This document shows positions 7,901-19,446 of a stretch of DNA of 24,901 nt, one piece after another; the first letter of the stretch is position 1; the number at the start of each line of letters is the position of its first letter. A model generated the notes under the pieces. The model did not search any database, had not been told where the DNA came from, and saw nothing but the letters and a program-made list of their open reading frames with translations. The stretch lies in the NCBI GenBank assembly GCA_943704425.1, contig CALSCP010000408.1, positions 148,170 through 173,070 of the forward strand, in the 5' to 3' direction. A program made the position numbers and the translations under genes. Source of the DNA: Ministeria vibrans ATCC 50519. Taxonomy: Eukaryota > Opisthokonta > Filasterea.

Positions 7901-10900
7901 ATGAGCCGTCAGGGCCCTCCGTTTAACAACAACCGCGGTGGCGGCCGCGGTGGAGGTCGTAGTCACTCTGGAGGACACCCGTACGCCGACTACACCGGTC
8001 CCCAACCGTACGCTGCGCCTGCCATGCCGGCAATGCCACCGCCCTACTTTCCGTCGACTCCTTTGGCCGCTGCCGCCGCTCTCGCCGCTGCTTCGGCCAC
8101 TGCCGCCATGCCGTCCATCGCACCAGGCTCTTTTCTACCTCCACGCGCGTATCCCGTGCCTCACAACATCCCATCGACGCCGGCAGCGCACATCGAATAC
8201 ACCGCTCACCAAATCGTCGCTGTCGCCCCAAACATTCGTCACCACGAGTTTCTACTGCACGACCTCTCGCGCAACCTTGTCTTGTCGGCACACAGTCCCT
8301 CCAGCGCCATTGCCAAGCACTTTCCTCCCTTACTCGACGCCCTGAGTCCCGTTGTCGTCAACTATTCTGTTGAGCGAAACATTCGAAAGCTCGCCGCCGA
8401 CTCTCTCATGCTCTTTCTACCGCACCTCTGGCACGCCTCCTCCGCGTCGCGTCTCCTTTCTTGGGCGCTCGCCAAGGCCGAAGGACTCCCTCCGAGCAGC
8501 GATCAAGCCACTGTCTCTGCTCTCCGTCCCCCTCATCAACACCGTAGCATTTCGCCCCTCGCCGCCCTCGCTCGCTTCCTCTGCAACACAAACACAACGG
8601 GCATCCCCGCTGACTTTGTGTCCGACCTTCTCTTGGGTGTCGTGCGTCTTGTCACGCTTCACACCGAGGACACGCACAATTTCAGGCGGTCGCGCGCCTT
8701 CTACGAGACCTACATGCGTCTCCTCGGCTGGACTGTCGACTGCCACCCCGACCTCTTTGACAAGCACTTTGAGCGCCTTGCCGCCGCACTCATCGCACTC
8801 CTCCGAACCCCTCTCGCCCCCTCGTCCACCACCAACCTCTCGGCACAGCTCCTCATCGGCCTGCAATTCTTCTGGGCATCCCATCTGCAGTGTTTCGTTG
8901 ATCAGATCCACTCGCTGCTCGACAGCCTCGAGTCGCTCCGAGATCAACTCGCCGAATTTGACTCGCTCAATTCCACGCACTATAGACCGTCAAAAAAGGT
9001 GGCGCTGAGTCTGTCACGGGCGCTGTTCGCGCTCAAGACCACCTTTGAGTCGGCGGGCGCCTACTTCTCGCCCGCCTCGGGTGGTCCCATGCGAACCGAT
9101 GCCCTCGTCACCATCGCAAATCGCCTTTTTGCTGTCTGCACCGGTGTTCACTGTCTCTTGCGCGTCGCACCACGTCTTGCCGAGTTCTCCCACCAATGGA
9201 TTGGCCTTGTCCATGCCATTGTGGGCTCCCTTGCCGCCTCTCAGACACACCAGTTTGCGCCGTTTGCCGCAGGTGCACTCACTCTGCTTCTCGAGGAGTT
9301 TGTCGTCGTCGACCACGATCGAGCGCTCATTCATGTATTTGATCCCGCTCATCTCGTCAACTGGTGTAACGCCCTTACGTGCGTCGCCTCCGCCTCGGCC
9401 TACGACTGGCCCCTCGAGACTGTCCACCTCTTGCTCGGTTCCGACTCGCCGCTCACTCGCCTGCGCCACCACGCCCACCCGTCTGTCGTTGTCGCTGCCC
9501 TCGACGTCCACATCGCCCTCTTCTCCTCTGGTGTCATTCACCTCGTTGCCGAAGCGTACACGGCCCTCGCGTCGAGTCTGATCGCGCTCCTCGACAGTCG
9601 CCTTGATAATCCCTCGGACGACCACAAGGCCGTAGTGCTAGGCCACAGTCACAATACCCTACTGGTGCTCCCACCCGTTACCCCTTCACTTACCGCTGCT
9701 CAGCAGGATTCCGCTATTGCTTTTCACATCAGCGTCTTTCTGCGTCTCCTCTCCGTCGCCTCGAGCGACCGCCGTCTCCTCACCTGTCTTGGCACTGTCC
9801 AGTATCCACAGACGCTCAGCGTCTTTTTAACGCGCGTCTGTGCTCACCCAAATCTCCCCTGGCACCTCGCTGCGCTCGCCATTGAAACTCTTTCCGCGTG
9901 TACCAACACACTCCAGCAGTCGCGCGTCACTCCCGCCACAACACTCGCCTTGGCCGTGAGTGACGCCTGCTTTGCCGTCTTGCGACGCGGCCCGCTCAGT
10001 CCAGATCACGACCTTTGGGTCGACTCCCACACCTCACTCACCCTCACGCGTACCCTCTCGCTTCTCTCGCAACAACCGTCCGCCCTGTTTTCCAACGCCT
10101 CCTCGTCGATCACCTTGAGCCAAAATATTCACGAGTTGATCACCCCACTCGTTTGTCTCAACGATGCTGAGGTGCGTGCCGCCGCCTTGCACTGTCTCAC
10201 TAAGCTCGTCGAGTCTCTCCCACTTGTCGACACAGTGCACCACACAACGGGCACCTCGTTGGCGTCTTCTTGTCTCACCGCACTTGCCGACGAAGACCCT
10301 AGAGTGCGCGACGCCGCTCAGCGCGCCGTGCCCGTTGTCATTGGCATCAATGCCTGGCGCATTGATGAGGACTCGGCGGCCGCCATGGCATTGCGGGCTC
10401 TTGCCATTCGTCCCCGTCCCGAGGCGTTTTCCGAGGCTCAGTTTGAGACGACAGTTTGTTCCGTCGTGGCCGTGAAGCCGCCGTCATCCAAACGTGGCTT
10501 CCCCGATTTCACCGACTGCTTTGACAACGATGACAACGACGGTGGCGACGACAACGACGAAGTCGATGTCAACAGCGCCAACGACTCCAGTAGTGCACGC
10601 GAGGAGGGCAAGGTTGGCAAGTCGACGCGCCTCGTGAACCAATTAAAGGACATCGTCGCACTCTGTGGCTCCGCCAACGTGAACATGGGTAACATTGCGA
10701 GCAGCACTCTCGCGCGGTCGCAACCCATACGGCAACACGCACTTTCTGGTGCCTTTTCACTGTCGAGCAATCGTCACTTGCTCATGCTACATGCTAGCTA
10801 CGAGACGGCTCGCTTCACAGTCGCCGCTCGTCTGCGCACCCCTTTAGGTTTGCCCATCGAGACACTCACTGCTTTTGAGCAGCACATCCAGAAGCTCACG

Positions 10901-13900
10901 TCGCTCTTGGAACGCGACCCCTCCGTCTCGTCTTCGGTCCATGTTCACGTCTCCGACGATCACCATGCTCTGGCGGCCCTTCATTTCATCGATCATTTAG
11001 AGCGCTGCATGGCGACTGCAGGAGAGGGCGCTCGCTCACACCACCAACAGCAGCAACAGCAACAACAACATCAACAACATCAACATCAACACCAACAACA
11101 ACAACACCACGGTATGTATCCCGCAGCTGCGCAGAATTTCTTCCATACAAATCGATCCTCGTGCGACGCGTGGTTGTCACGTTTGCGCCAGTCGTTGTGC
11201 TCGCTCGCGTCGTCGGTTGATGCCCACGAACACGCCGTTCATCATGGCATGGAGCGTCTGCGCGAACTCATTGTCTCGGGCGAAAACCGCAACCGTGGTA
11301 CCTTTGAGCGCACCTGCGCCTTTGTGGCTCGCTCACTCGTGCGTCTCCATGATTATGACACTCTCACGGGTCTTGTTGCCTGGTCACGCTCCTGCAGTCT
11401 TGCTCCTACCGGCGAAGAAGCGTCCTGGATGCCCTGGCTTGACGCGTGCATTGCCCAGGCAAAGGGTCGTCTTGAGGACGCGATCTCCCTCTATGCGCGC
11501 CCTTCTCTTGTCGCGGGCGACTCGTCTGGCGCCACCCTTGCCGCTGTGGAACGTGTTCTTTGTGCCGCTCAGCTCGGTGAATGGGACATTCTCCGGGGCG
11601 TTGCAACAGCGTCCGATAGTGTGGCGACGGCGCGGCATGCTTCTAAGATGGCCGCGCGTCTTTCCGTTTGGGAACAAGTGGAAAATCCGACGGCGACGTC
11701 GCAAAGTGAATCGTTTGGTGGCGATGCCGCTCGCCTGGGGGTTTTTGGTCGTGGGCTTGATGGAGCAGTGTGGCGTTGTCAGGACACGCTTATGCGTTCA
11801 CTGGTGGCCATGCAGCAGCGTCACGGCCATGGACCCGCAAAAAAACTTTGTTCTATTGTCGAACGTGATGCGCACTCTGCGCTGCTCTTTCGTGCTTCGT
11901 TCAACTCACCCGCTCTCGCACCCATCATTTCCGTCTGGCAATGCGCCCACGTCGTGCTCGACGAAGCCGCTCAGCCTCCACTCTCCTACACCCCCAACGC
12001 CACCGCTCCTCGTCGTTTCCCTCGCCGGCCTCTCATGGAGCGTCTGCACATGGACGCACTGCAGCTACGTGGTGCTGGTGCCGCATCCACACTGCTTGCT
12101 CTCCGTGTCCTCGACGCCCTTCCTCATGGTGGCAACACCCACACGCTTCGCATCCACTTGGCTCGTCACGCTCGCCATCTTGGAAACCTCTCCTTTGCCC
12201 AAAAATCACTGCCGTCGACCACCACAGCGTTTGGGAGTGCACCACCTGAATGCTACGAGCGCGCGAAACTGCTGTTTGTATCGCAACGTGTGCCCGAGGC
12301 GGTCGAGCTGATGATTCGACTGTCGCATGCACCGGACAACGCCTCGTCTCGTCACTACTCCACGCGTGCGCTGCTCACCCTTGCTCGCTGGTGTCGTCGC
12401 TCACGTGTTCAGACCGTTCCTCAGATAGTGCATCGTCTCAGCGAGTCGCTCCAGACCAAGCCCATCGTTGCACACGTTCCACCTGCACTGCGGCTTGTCA
12501 CTCCAACACTCTCCTTGGACCATGACCATGACAACCCCAACTGCTGCAACGTCGAGACAAGCTCTCTTGCAGGCGCCTACTTGGCTCGCGCTGTTGTCAA
12601 TGCAGATGGTTCCCTGGGCAAGGCGTGGCACGCCTACGCCGCTTGGGCCTATCAACAGAGTCGTCTTGCGGCTGCTGACCAGCAGACAGCAGTGTCACAC
12701 CAAACACAACAGTTTCGCCGCCATCGTCATCGTCGTGGTCCTCATCGAAACCGTCACCCTGCTAGTCGCAGTCCTACAAGGTCTCATCAAGAGCAATCAT
12801 CACTGCTCCTTGTGGGTGACGAAGACGAGGACGACGATGATGACCGTCATTCCCACAACGATGAGGGGGACGCTCTGGTGGTGGAGGAGGAGGAGGAGGA
12901 GGAGGAGGAGGAAAGCAACGCCCCTGACGGCGACGATGGTACTGTCGTGTCTGCCGGTACATATGCTGTGAGTGCCGCGCACGCCTACTTTCGGTACCTG
13001 TACCTGGACGGCGCTAGCTTTTCCCCATCGCTGCTCATCCCCAGTGCGCTTGACCTGGACTGCGCTCCTTTGCGTGTTTCTGGCGGTAGCACAGCTAACA
13101 CTAAACAGACGACGACGACGACGACAAGTGCACCAACGTCGTTGCTTCACGACACCGACAATGATGCGGCGTCATACACGCACCACACGCCAAAGACGGG
13201 CCAGCGCAGTCTAACAGCCATTTTACGACTACTTCGACTCATTGTTAAGTTTGCCACCAATGCCGAGGTGAACTCGCTCGTCGAAGAGCACCTAGGCAAA
13301 GTGCCTACTCAGCCGTGGCTCTCTATCGTGCCCCAACTCTTTGCACGTCAGGAACATCCTTTGCCGAGTGTCAGTCGCCTGGTTACCACGTTACTCTGTC
13401 GCCTTGCCAGTGCGCATCCTAGCTCCATTGTGTTTGCGACTATGACCCGCCTCGAGCATGGTCGTCACGCGCCCGCCGTCCGGCCCATCGTCCATGCGCT
13501 GCTCCAGTCGGCACCCCAGGCGGTCAATGAGGCTAAGGTGTTTCTCGGCGAGCTTCGCCGCGTGGCGCGTCTCTGGAGCGAACAGTGGTTGCAGTGTTTG
13601 CAACGATTGCGCAGCGAGGTGGTCGCACGCGGTCAAAAGGCGGTCGAGGAGTGCGCGCGCGTTGCGCACAATGCGTCACTGTTGGAACGCGAACGGCGCC
13701 GCCTGGGCGACGAGAAACACACAGCAATCATGATGCCCGTGCTGCGCGAACTCGATGCTTGTGCCGCAACCACGTACAGCGGTCACGAGATGGACACCAA
13801 TGTGATTGATCACTCTCGTCTGTCGGTGGACGAGTCGCGTTTTGTGAGCGAATTTCATGCGCGCATTGTCTCGCTTCGTCTGTCACTCGCCCAGCCCGTG

Positions 13901-16900
13901 TGGCCCGACGAAGCTACTGCCGCCACAGACGCAGAGACTGTTTCTGTCAAGGGCACCAATGGTCGTGGCAAGGCGAAGGGAAAGGCTCGAGAATCCACGA
14001 CCACAACAACAACAACAACATCATCGTCATCATCATCAGCAGCAGCAGCATCAGCAGCAGCAGCAGCAGCACCGATGCGCCCTGTCTGGTCTGACATGAT
14101 GGACCGTCTTATTGGTGACTTGGAGCGTGTCGAAGGGTCGCTTGCCGAGCACCCTCGCTCCATGAGCGATGTTTCGCCGGTACTGGCACAGTTCCACGCG
14201 AGCGAACTTGAGGTGCCCGGTGTACCTGGTGTGGTCATTGGCGGTGTGGGCGAGCGTTTCCAGACGCTTCGAACGAAGACGCGTCCCAAAAAGCTATCGT
14301 TCTTGGGCGACGATGGCCAGACGCACTATGCGCTGCTCAAGGGTCTAGAGGATCTTCATTTGGACGAGCGCGTGTCGCAGTTTATTGCCGTGGTGAATGC
14401 GTCATTGGAGCGCGACAGTGCCTCGAGTGCGACCACACGCGGTCTCTCGTCTATTCGCCACCGTGCTCGTACGTACACGGTGCTTCCGGTGGGCAGTCGG
14501 TGTGGTCTCATTCAGTGGGTACGAGGGTGTACGCCTTTGTTTGCGCTTGTAAAACGCTGGCAACGTCACGACGCTGACATGGAGCATAAGCGCAAGAAGA
14601 AAGGGCCCTCCAGCGACGCCACGGCAGCATCCTCTGTTGCCGCTGCTGCACCTCCCCCTGTCCCATTGTTGCGGCCCAGCGAACAGTTTCAAGTGGTCCT
14701 TCAGGCGAAGATGCGCGCCGCAGGCATTCAGACGGTGCCGAGCGACCGACGTTTGTGGCCCATGGCAGTGCTGCGCGAAGTCCATGCCGAGCTCGCCTCG
14801 AAGGTGCCCGCGTCGCTTCTTGAACGCGAACTCTGGCTTGCGTCGGGCACCGCTGAAGCCTGGTGGCGCACGCGTGTCAATTTCGCGTGCAATCTTGCTG
14901 TGGGCTCGGCCGTCGGATACGTCATTGGGCTGGGAGATCGTCATTTGGACAACATCCTGCTGAACACGAGCACGGGTGAAGTGGTGCACATTGACTACAA
15001 CGTATGCTTTGACAAGGGCCGTCGACTGCGTGTTCCCGAGCGTGTCCCGTTCCGCCTCACGCGTGTGTTTGAGCATGCCCTTGGGCCCGTTGGAACACGC
15101 GGGAGTTTTCGGGCGACGCTCGAGCGAGTGCTCTCGGTGATGCGTGAGAACAAGGAGACGCTTCTTACGCTGCTCGAGGCTTTTGTGTACGATCCTCTGA
15201 TTGACTGGACCTCCGATGTGGCGGTGGAGCGTGAGCGTGCCGAGATGGACGCAGGTGAGGCAATGGCGTTGTTGTCGACCCGTGCCAGTGAACATCGCGC
15301 GCTCCTTGCCGAGTTCCAAGTGCGTCTGGGTGAACTCGCTGCTGAATGGGACTCGGTCGTGGCGAGTGCTGGTGCGTCTGATGATGGAGACCAGGCGTCA
15401 GCCGTGGCCGACGAAGTGCATCATTTGGAGGTGGCACTGCGCAAGGGACCTGAGACGCTGAAGCAATCACTGGAGACTGCACGCGAATTCTTGTCGAGCA
15501 CCGAACGATTGCACGCACTGCGTGTCGCAGCGACACAGCTCTCGTCGGTTCTCGAAGGCTGGTACGAAGCGCATCGCGCTTCTATGGACGCGGCCCTGTC
15601 ACTAGCATCTGCTGCGCCACTGCCATCACAACTGCAATGGGTCACGGACATGCAAGCACTGCTCGCCGAGCCCACTGGTGGGAATTTGCTTCCACCTCCG
15701 CCAACCCGTGTACCACCACCTCAACAACAACGGCAATTTTATCAACATGTGGTGGAGACTCATCAAGCGCATTGCACCGCCGAGCTCGAGTGTCTTGGTG
15801 CGTTGCGTGTTTACGGCGAACGAGTGCTTCAGGTGCAGCGCGCAGCGAATTTGCCGGAGACGACAGGTCCCGTGCCAACCATTGGTTGCTCGTGGTGGTT
15901 TGTCGAGTCGTTGCGCCTGTGTGTCGCTCGCGATGCGTGTGTGTCCCTTGGTGATCGTTCGGTGCTTCCGGCGCGCGCTAACAAGGAGATTCTGCATCGT
16001 GTTAGTCGCGGCATGGCGCAGTGGCACACTCAGGCGTGCGACTATTTAGCGACACTCCCGAGCACCAGTGTCGACGCAGCGAGTGTGCTGGGTGCCTTGC
16101 AGTGTGTGCAACACATTGATGAGGTGTGCTTGCGCTGCACGATTGCACCATGCGCCACATTGGTTGCGTCGGAATTGCACTGGTGCAACCAGCTAATGGA
16201 TTTGCTTCGCTCCGTGCCAACGACCACTGACCATGCGAGTGTGGTGCCCTGGCTCACGCACGTTCACGATGCACTCGTGGCCATTGTGCCACTGGCACGG
16301 ACATCCTCGTTGAGTGTCGGTGACGCAGTGGATCTCGATGGTCTTGCAGCGAGTCGCGAGCTTGTGACACGTTTTGTGGTGATCATGGTACATCTACCGG
16401 TACATCTGTGTTTCGTCGACGCTCCCGAACACCTCTTGGCGTTTGTCACGTTTGCTGACTCGCTCGAGTGTGTTGCGGGCGACGTGGCGTTTCTCGTGGA
16501 GAAACTCGAGACGGTGTGCGATGAGCATGGGCGACATAGTGGGGCGGTGCGAACGGCTCGCAAGTGGCGTCGCGTACACACGCGCGCTGTGGCGGTTGCC
16601 GACAAGGTGGCGCGCATTTTGAATGAGTCGTCCATGCCGCATGATGTTGCGCCGTACAATGTTGGTGCGCACACTTCCAGTGCGGTTGCCGAGCAAATCC
16701 GTCAGCTGAACGGTCTGTTGGCTGCCTGTGAAGAGCCCTGGCGTCGACTGGTTGCCGTTGCCGAGTCTAAAAGTGGGTCTGGGGCCAGTAGTGCTGCTGC
16801 TGCTGCTACTACTACTACTACTGGAGGTGAAGGAGGAGGAGGAGGAGGTGGAGGGAGCGGAGCGCCGACGGTGGCTGAGCTGCGGGACAATCTCATGGCG

Positions 16901-18450
16901 TGTCGTCGCATTCAGACAGTGTTGGGTCTGGTGCGGCAGTGGCGCGCCTGTGTGGTCACTGCTCTCGACGCGCATCCTCAGCTTGTGGTGTGTCGTGTAG
17001 TCGATGACGATGAGACGGAAGTGTTGGCAGAGAGTGCGGCTGCGTCTGCGGCGACGCCACTGCCACTGGACCCGCTGAACGTGTCGACATTGATGCGATA
17101 CTTTGTGATACCGCTGATGCGCGACCAGGTCTCGCGTCGAGTGGCCGCCCATGTGGCGCGCCGTATGTCGACAGAGCACCAACAGACGGCGACGGTGGAT
17201 GTGTTGCCCGAGACGGTTGAAATTGTGCTGGCGCACGAGCAGACGTGGCAGTGTCTCCGTGGGAGCACGCGCCGCTTAGTAGAGAGCACTGTTGCGGTGA
17301 CACAGCGACTATGTGCCGTACATCAGATTGCGTGTGGTCACCCTAATGAAGAGTTGGCCATGATGGTTTCCCAGGCGACTGGCGTCGTCTCGAGTGCCTG
17401 GCAGCAGCTTGAGTGCACAGCGAGTGCGCACATTGCAGCTCTGACCGCGTACATGGACAGTCAACCGCAGCAGCGAGAGGCGAAAAATGTGTCTGCACGC
17501 GCGATGCGGTCTGAGATGGACCAACGTTTGGCGACGCTGTGCTCGGGTGTGGTTCACTTTGAAGGGACGCGCTGGGCGTGTCCTCGGTCGAATGGTGAAG
17601 AAGTGTCGGTACTGGATCAGCACGACTCTATTATTGGGCGCATTCGTGAGTGCGCCGTTTCCGTGAAGCGCACGAGCGAGTCACTCGCGCACGTTGGGGG
17701 TGCTCGCATGGCGATGGCTGTGGCGACGGCACAGCAGCACGAACCCCACCTGAGTGTACATCGTGCGGTGGAGTCGCGCCTCCGTGTACTTTCAGCCAGG
17801 GTACGTGAACAGTCTGACGCACAGACGGCAAAAGAGCAGCGTGCGACACGTTTACGCAATGAGTGGCAGCAGTTTTGGCGATCGCAAGTGGAGCCGGTCT
17901 GCGGACGCGAGCTGTGTCATTTGGCTGAGGAATGTGTGCGCACGGGACGCGCGTGTGGGCGCGAAAACGAAGGAGCGGCGCACCTGGTGGAGTCGTATGG
18001 ACTGCTGAGTGCAGCTGTCGAGGCACTGCTGAGTAGCGCAAGTGGAGTGGGTGGTGCGACTGTGGTTGACAGCGCCGAGGAGTTCTTTGGTCGTGTATTT
18101 GAGCTGATGGTGAAGGAGGTGAGCGATGAGATGGACACTGCGGCTGGTGTTGATGGGCGGATAGTGGAGGAGGAAGAGAAGGATCTTGACGAAGACGATG
18201 TAGAGGAAGAAGACGATGCGGCCGAGTATGCTGGAATGGCTAAGGTAGTGCTACACGACGGGTGATGCATTGCTTTTGATTCTCACTAAAAGACGTGTTA
18301 TCATGTAGATTGTGGCTGACATTCTGGGCGAGGACGAAGCTGGCTCCGAGGCTGAGCTGTCACAGGATAAGGAGCAGCGCAGTGTGACGACGGACGCGAG
18401 AGCACACACAGAAGAAGGTGCGACGAGATACGAACCGTATCAGTCTGAGC

Positions 18451-18455
<5 letters not shown>
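7901..18455 (+). CDS. SMG1: SMG1, PI3K-related kinase of nonsense-mediated decay (FATC not found)
   Basis: Exon 1 (7901-18244) alone codes 3448 residues. After a 64-nt intron (18245-18308), exon 2 either reads to TAA at 18453-18455 or splices at 18417. Order: RGG/Gly-rich start (about 10-26), Ala/Pro stretch, helical HEAT-like region, His/Gln tract (about 1047-1070), acidic tract near 1660, kinase at about 2120-2450, then a C-terminal insertion of about 1000 residues typical of SMG1. Kinase landmarks: KGLEDLHLDER with K2147, GLGDRHLDN with D2346, HIDYNVCF with D2365, then LLTLLEAFVYDPLIDW, which is SMG1-specific. SMG1 phosphorylates UPF1 when translation stops prematurely. Human SMG1 has 3661 residues and ends in FATC; no FATC is seen in any frame here. 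Several acidic, Thr/Ser/Ala and Gly homopolymer tracts are present. The next gene but one, SKI2, also acts in cytoplasmic mRNA quality control. Confidence 0.93.
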
Positions 18456-18530
<75 letters not shown>

Positions 18531-18674
18531 TAATAATAATAATAATTAAAATAATATTTATTTTATTATAATATTAATATTAATAATAATTTATTTATTA
18601 TTAATATTATTATTAATAATATTATTATTTTTATTATTACATTTTATTATTATTGTTCTTGTTTGGGGCTTTCT

Positions 18675-18718
<44 letters not shown>

Positions 18719-18721
18719 CAG
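18419..18721 (+). repeat. AAT-repeat array, AT inverted repeats and 40-T run
   Basis: After 30 bases of complex sequence an AAT microsatellite runs from about 18450 to 18546. An AT-only stretch with AAT/ATT inverted repeats continues to about 18655. A short spacer (TTCTTGTTTGGGGCTTTCTG) precedes an unbroken run of 40 T at 18676-18715, then GCTCAG. On the coding strand the T run would be an extreme polypyrimidine tract for an acceptor at 18720-18721. Such a region is hard to assemble and is the most likely place in this window for a false join. Confidence 0.9.
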
Positions 18722-19110
18722 GCAACACTGCGGTGTATCTGCTGTACGCTCTGGTGCGTATGGACTCGATCAAGCGCAAGGCGGGTGTGACAGAGGAGTC
18801 TATTGTGGCGGCGGTTGACTCGCTCGAGCTGACACACGAGAAGGAAATCGAAGTGGCCAAGCAGCTCATTCGCTTCCCTGAAGTGCTCGAGTCTGCCATG
18901 GCAGACCTCATGCCGCACACAATCTGTGACTACCTGTACATGCTCTGTGGAGCGGCGACCGAGTTCATCGAGGCTTGCCGTGTCATCGAACACGTGGGTA
19001 CGCCCGAGCAGAAGGTCAACATGAGCCGAGTGGTGCTGTGCGAGGCGGCCGTCAAGGTTCTCAAGGCCGGCTGCCAGATTGTGGGGCTGAAACCTATCCA
19101 GCGCATGTGA
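18722..19110 (+). CDS. C-terminal exon of cytosolic arginyl-tRNA synthetase (5' missing)
   Basis: The frame (about 129 residues to TGA at 19108-19110) matches the end of eukaryotic class Ic ArgRS, the DALR-type helical anticodon-binding domain. Landmarks in order: NTAVYLLYALVRMDSIKRKA, then LIRFPEVLESA, then PHTICDYLYML, then KVNMSRVVLCEAA, ending in VGLKPIQRM, almost identical to the animal terminus. There is no Rossmann catalytic domain, HIGH or KMSKS motif anywhere in the window. The exon opens with an acceptor at 18720-18721 and needs one base (G) from an upstream exon to make the conserved Gly of GNTA. SMG1 exon 2 offers a donor at 18417 that supplies exactly that base in phase, giving a theoretical SMG1-ArgRS chimera of 3613 residues. 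Alternatives are an assembly join, an exon fragment, or a pseudogene. The open, well-conserved frame argues against an old pseudogene. Confidence 0.88.
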
Positions 19111-19446
19111 GAGAGAGAAAGTTGTGTGGTTGCAAGTAAAAATGACACAGTTGCCGTCACGGTGGATGAGGTGGATGAGGATGTCTTTAGCGTTGCAATT
19201 AATTTATTTTGATCAAACGGTATTTCAGTAGGGTATTGTTCACAGAGTGTCGATGGTCCTAACACAATTTGCACAAATCCCTGATATCGCTCGGAACCGC
19301 CTTCAAGCGACACAAACATCGAAAGGGACTAAGGGAGCGGAGACAAAGACATTAAAGTGATATCAAACAAAATAATTATATTATTCAAACATTCGAGTTT
19401 TGAGTTGACAATAACTTTGATTGATTATTTTAATTCTTGCCTGACA
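19111..19446. other. Intergenic spacer before SKI2
   Basis: 336 bp between the ArgRS stop and the SKI2 start codon. It begins with a GA run and a short GGATGAGGT duplication near 19164, then turns AT-rich just before the SKI2 ATG. No AATAAA, RNA gene or recognisable ORF was found. The SKI2 promoter should lie here. Confidence 0.6.

Noticed and set aside
14402-17236. Long minus-strand open frames (14402-15319, 16394-17236 and others) opposite SMG1
   Set aside because: They are antisense shadows of a strongly conserved kinase frame, Arg/His-rich with no domain.
18419-18720. A hidden FATC exon inside the repeat region
   Set aside because: All frames were inspected by eye; the region is almost entirely AAT, AT and T tracts and cannot encode the FATC signature.
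18722-19110. Translin-like or other helical protein
   Set aside because: The ordered landmarks and the KPIQRM end fit the ArgRS anticodon-binding domain specifically.
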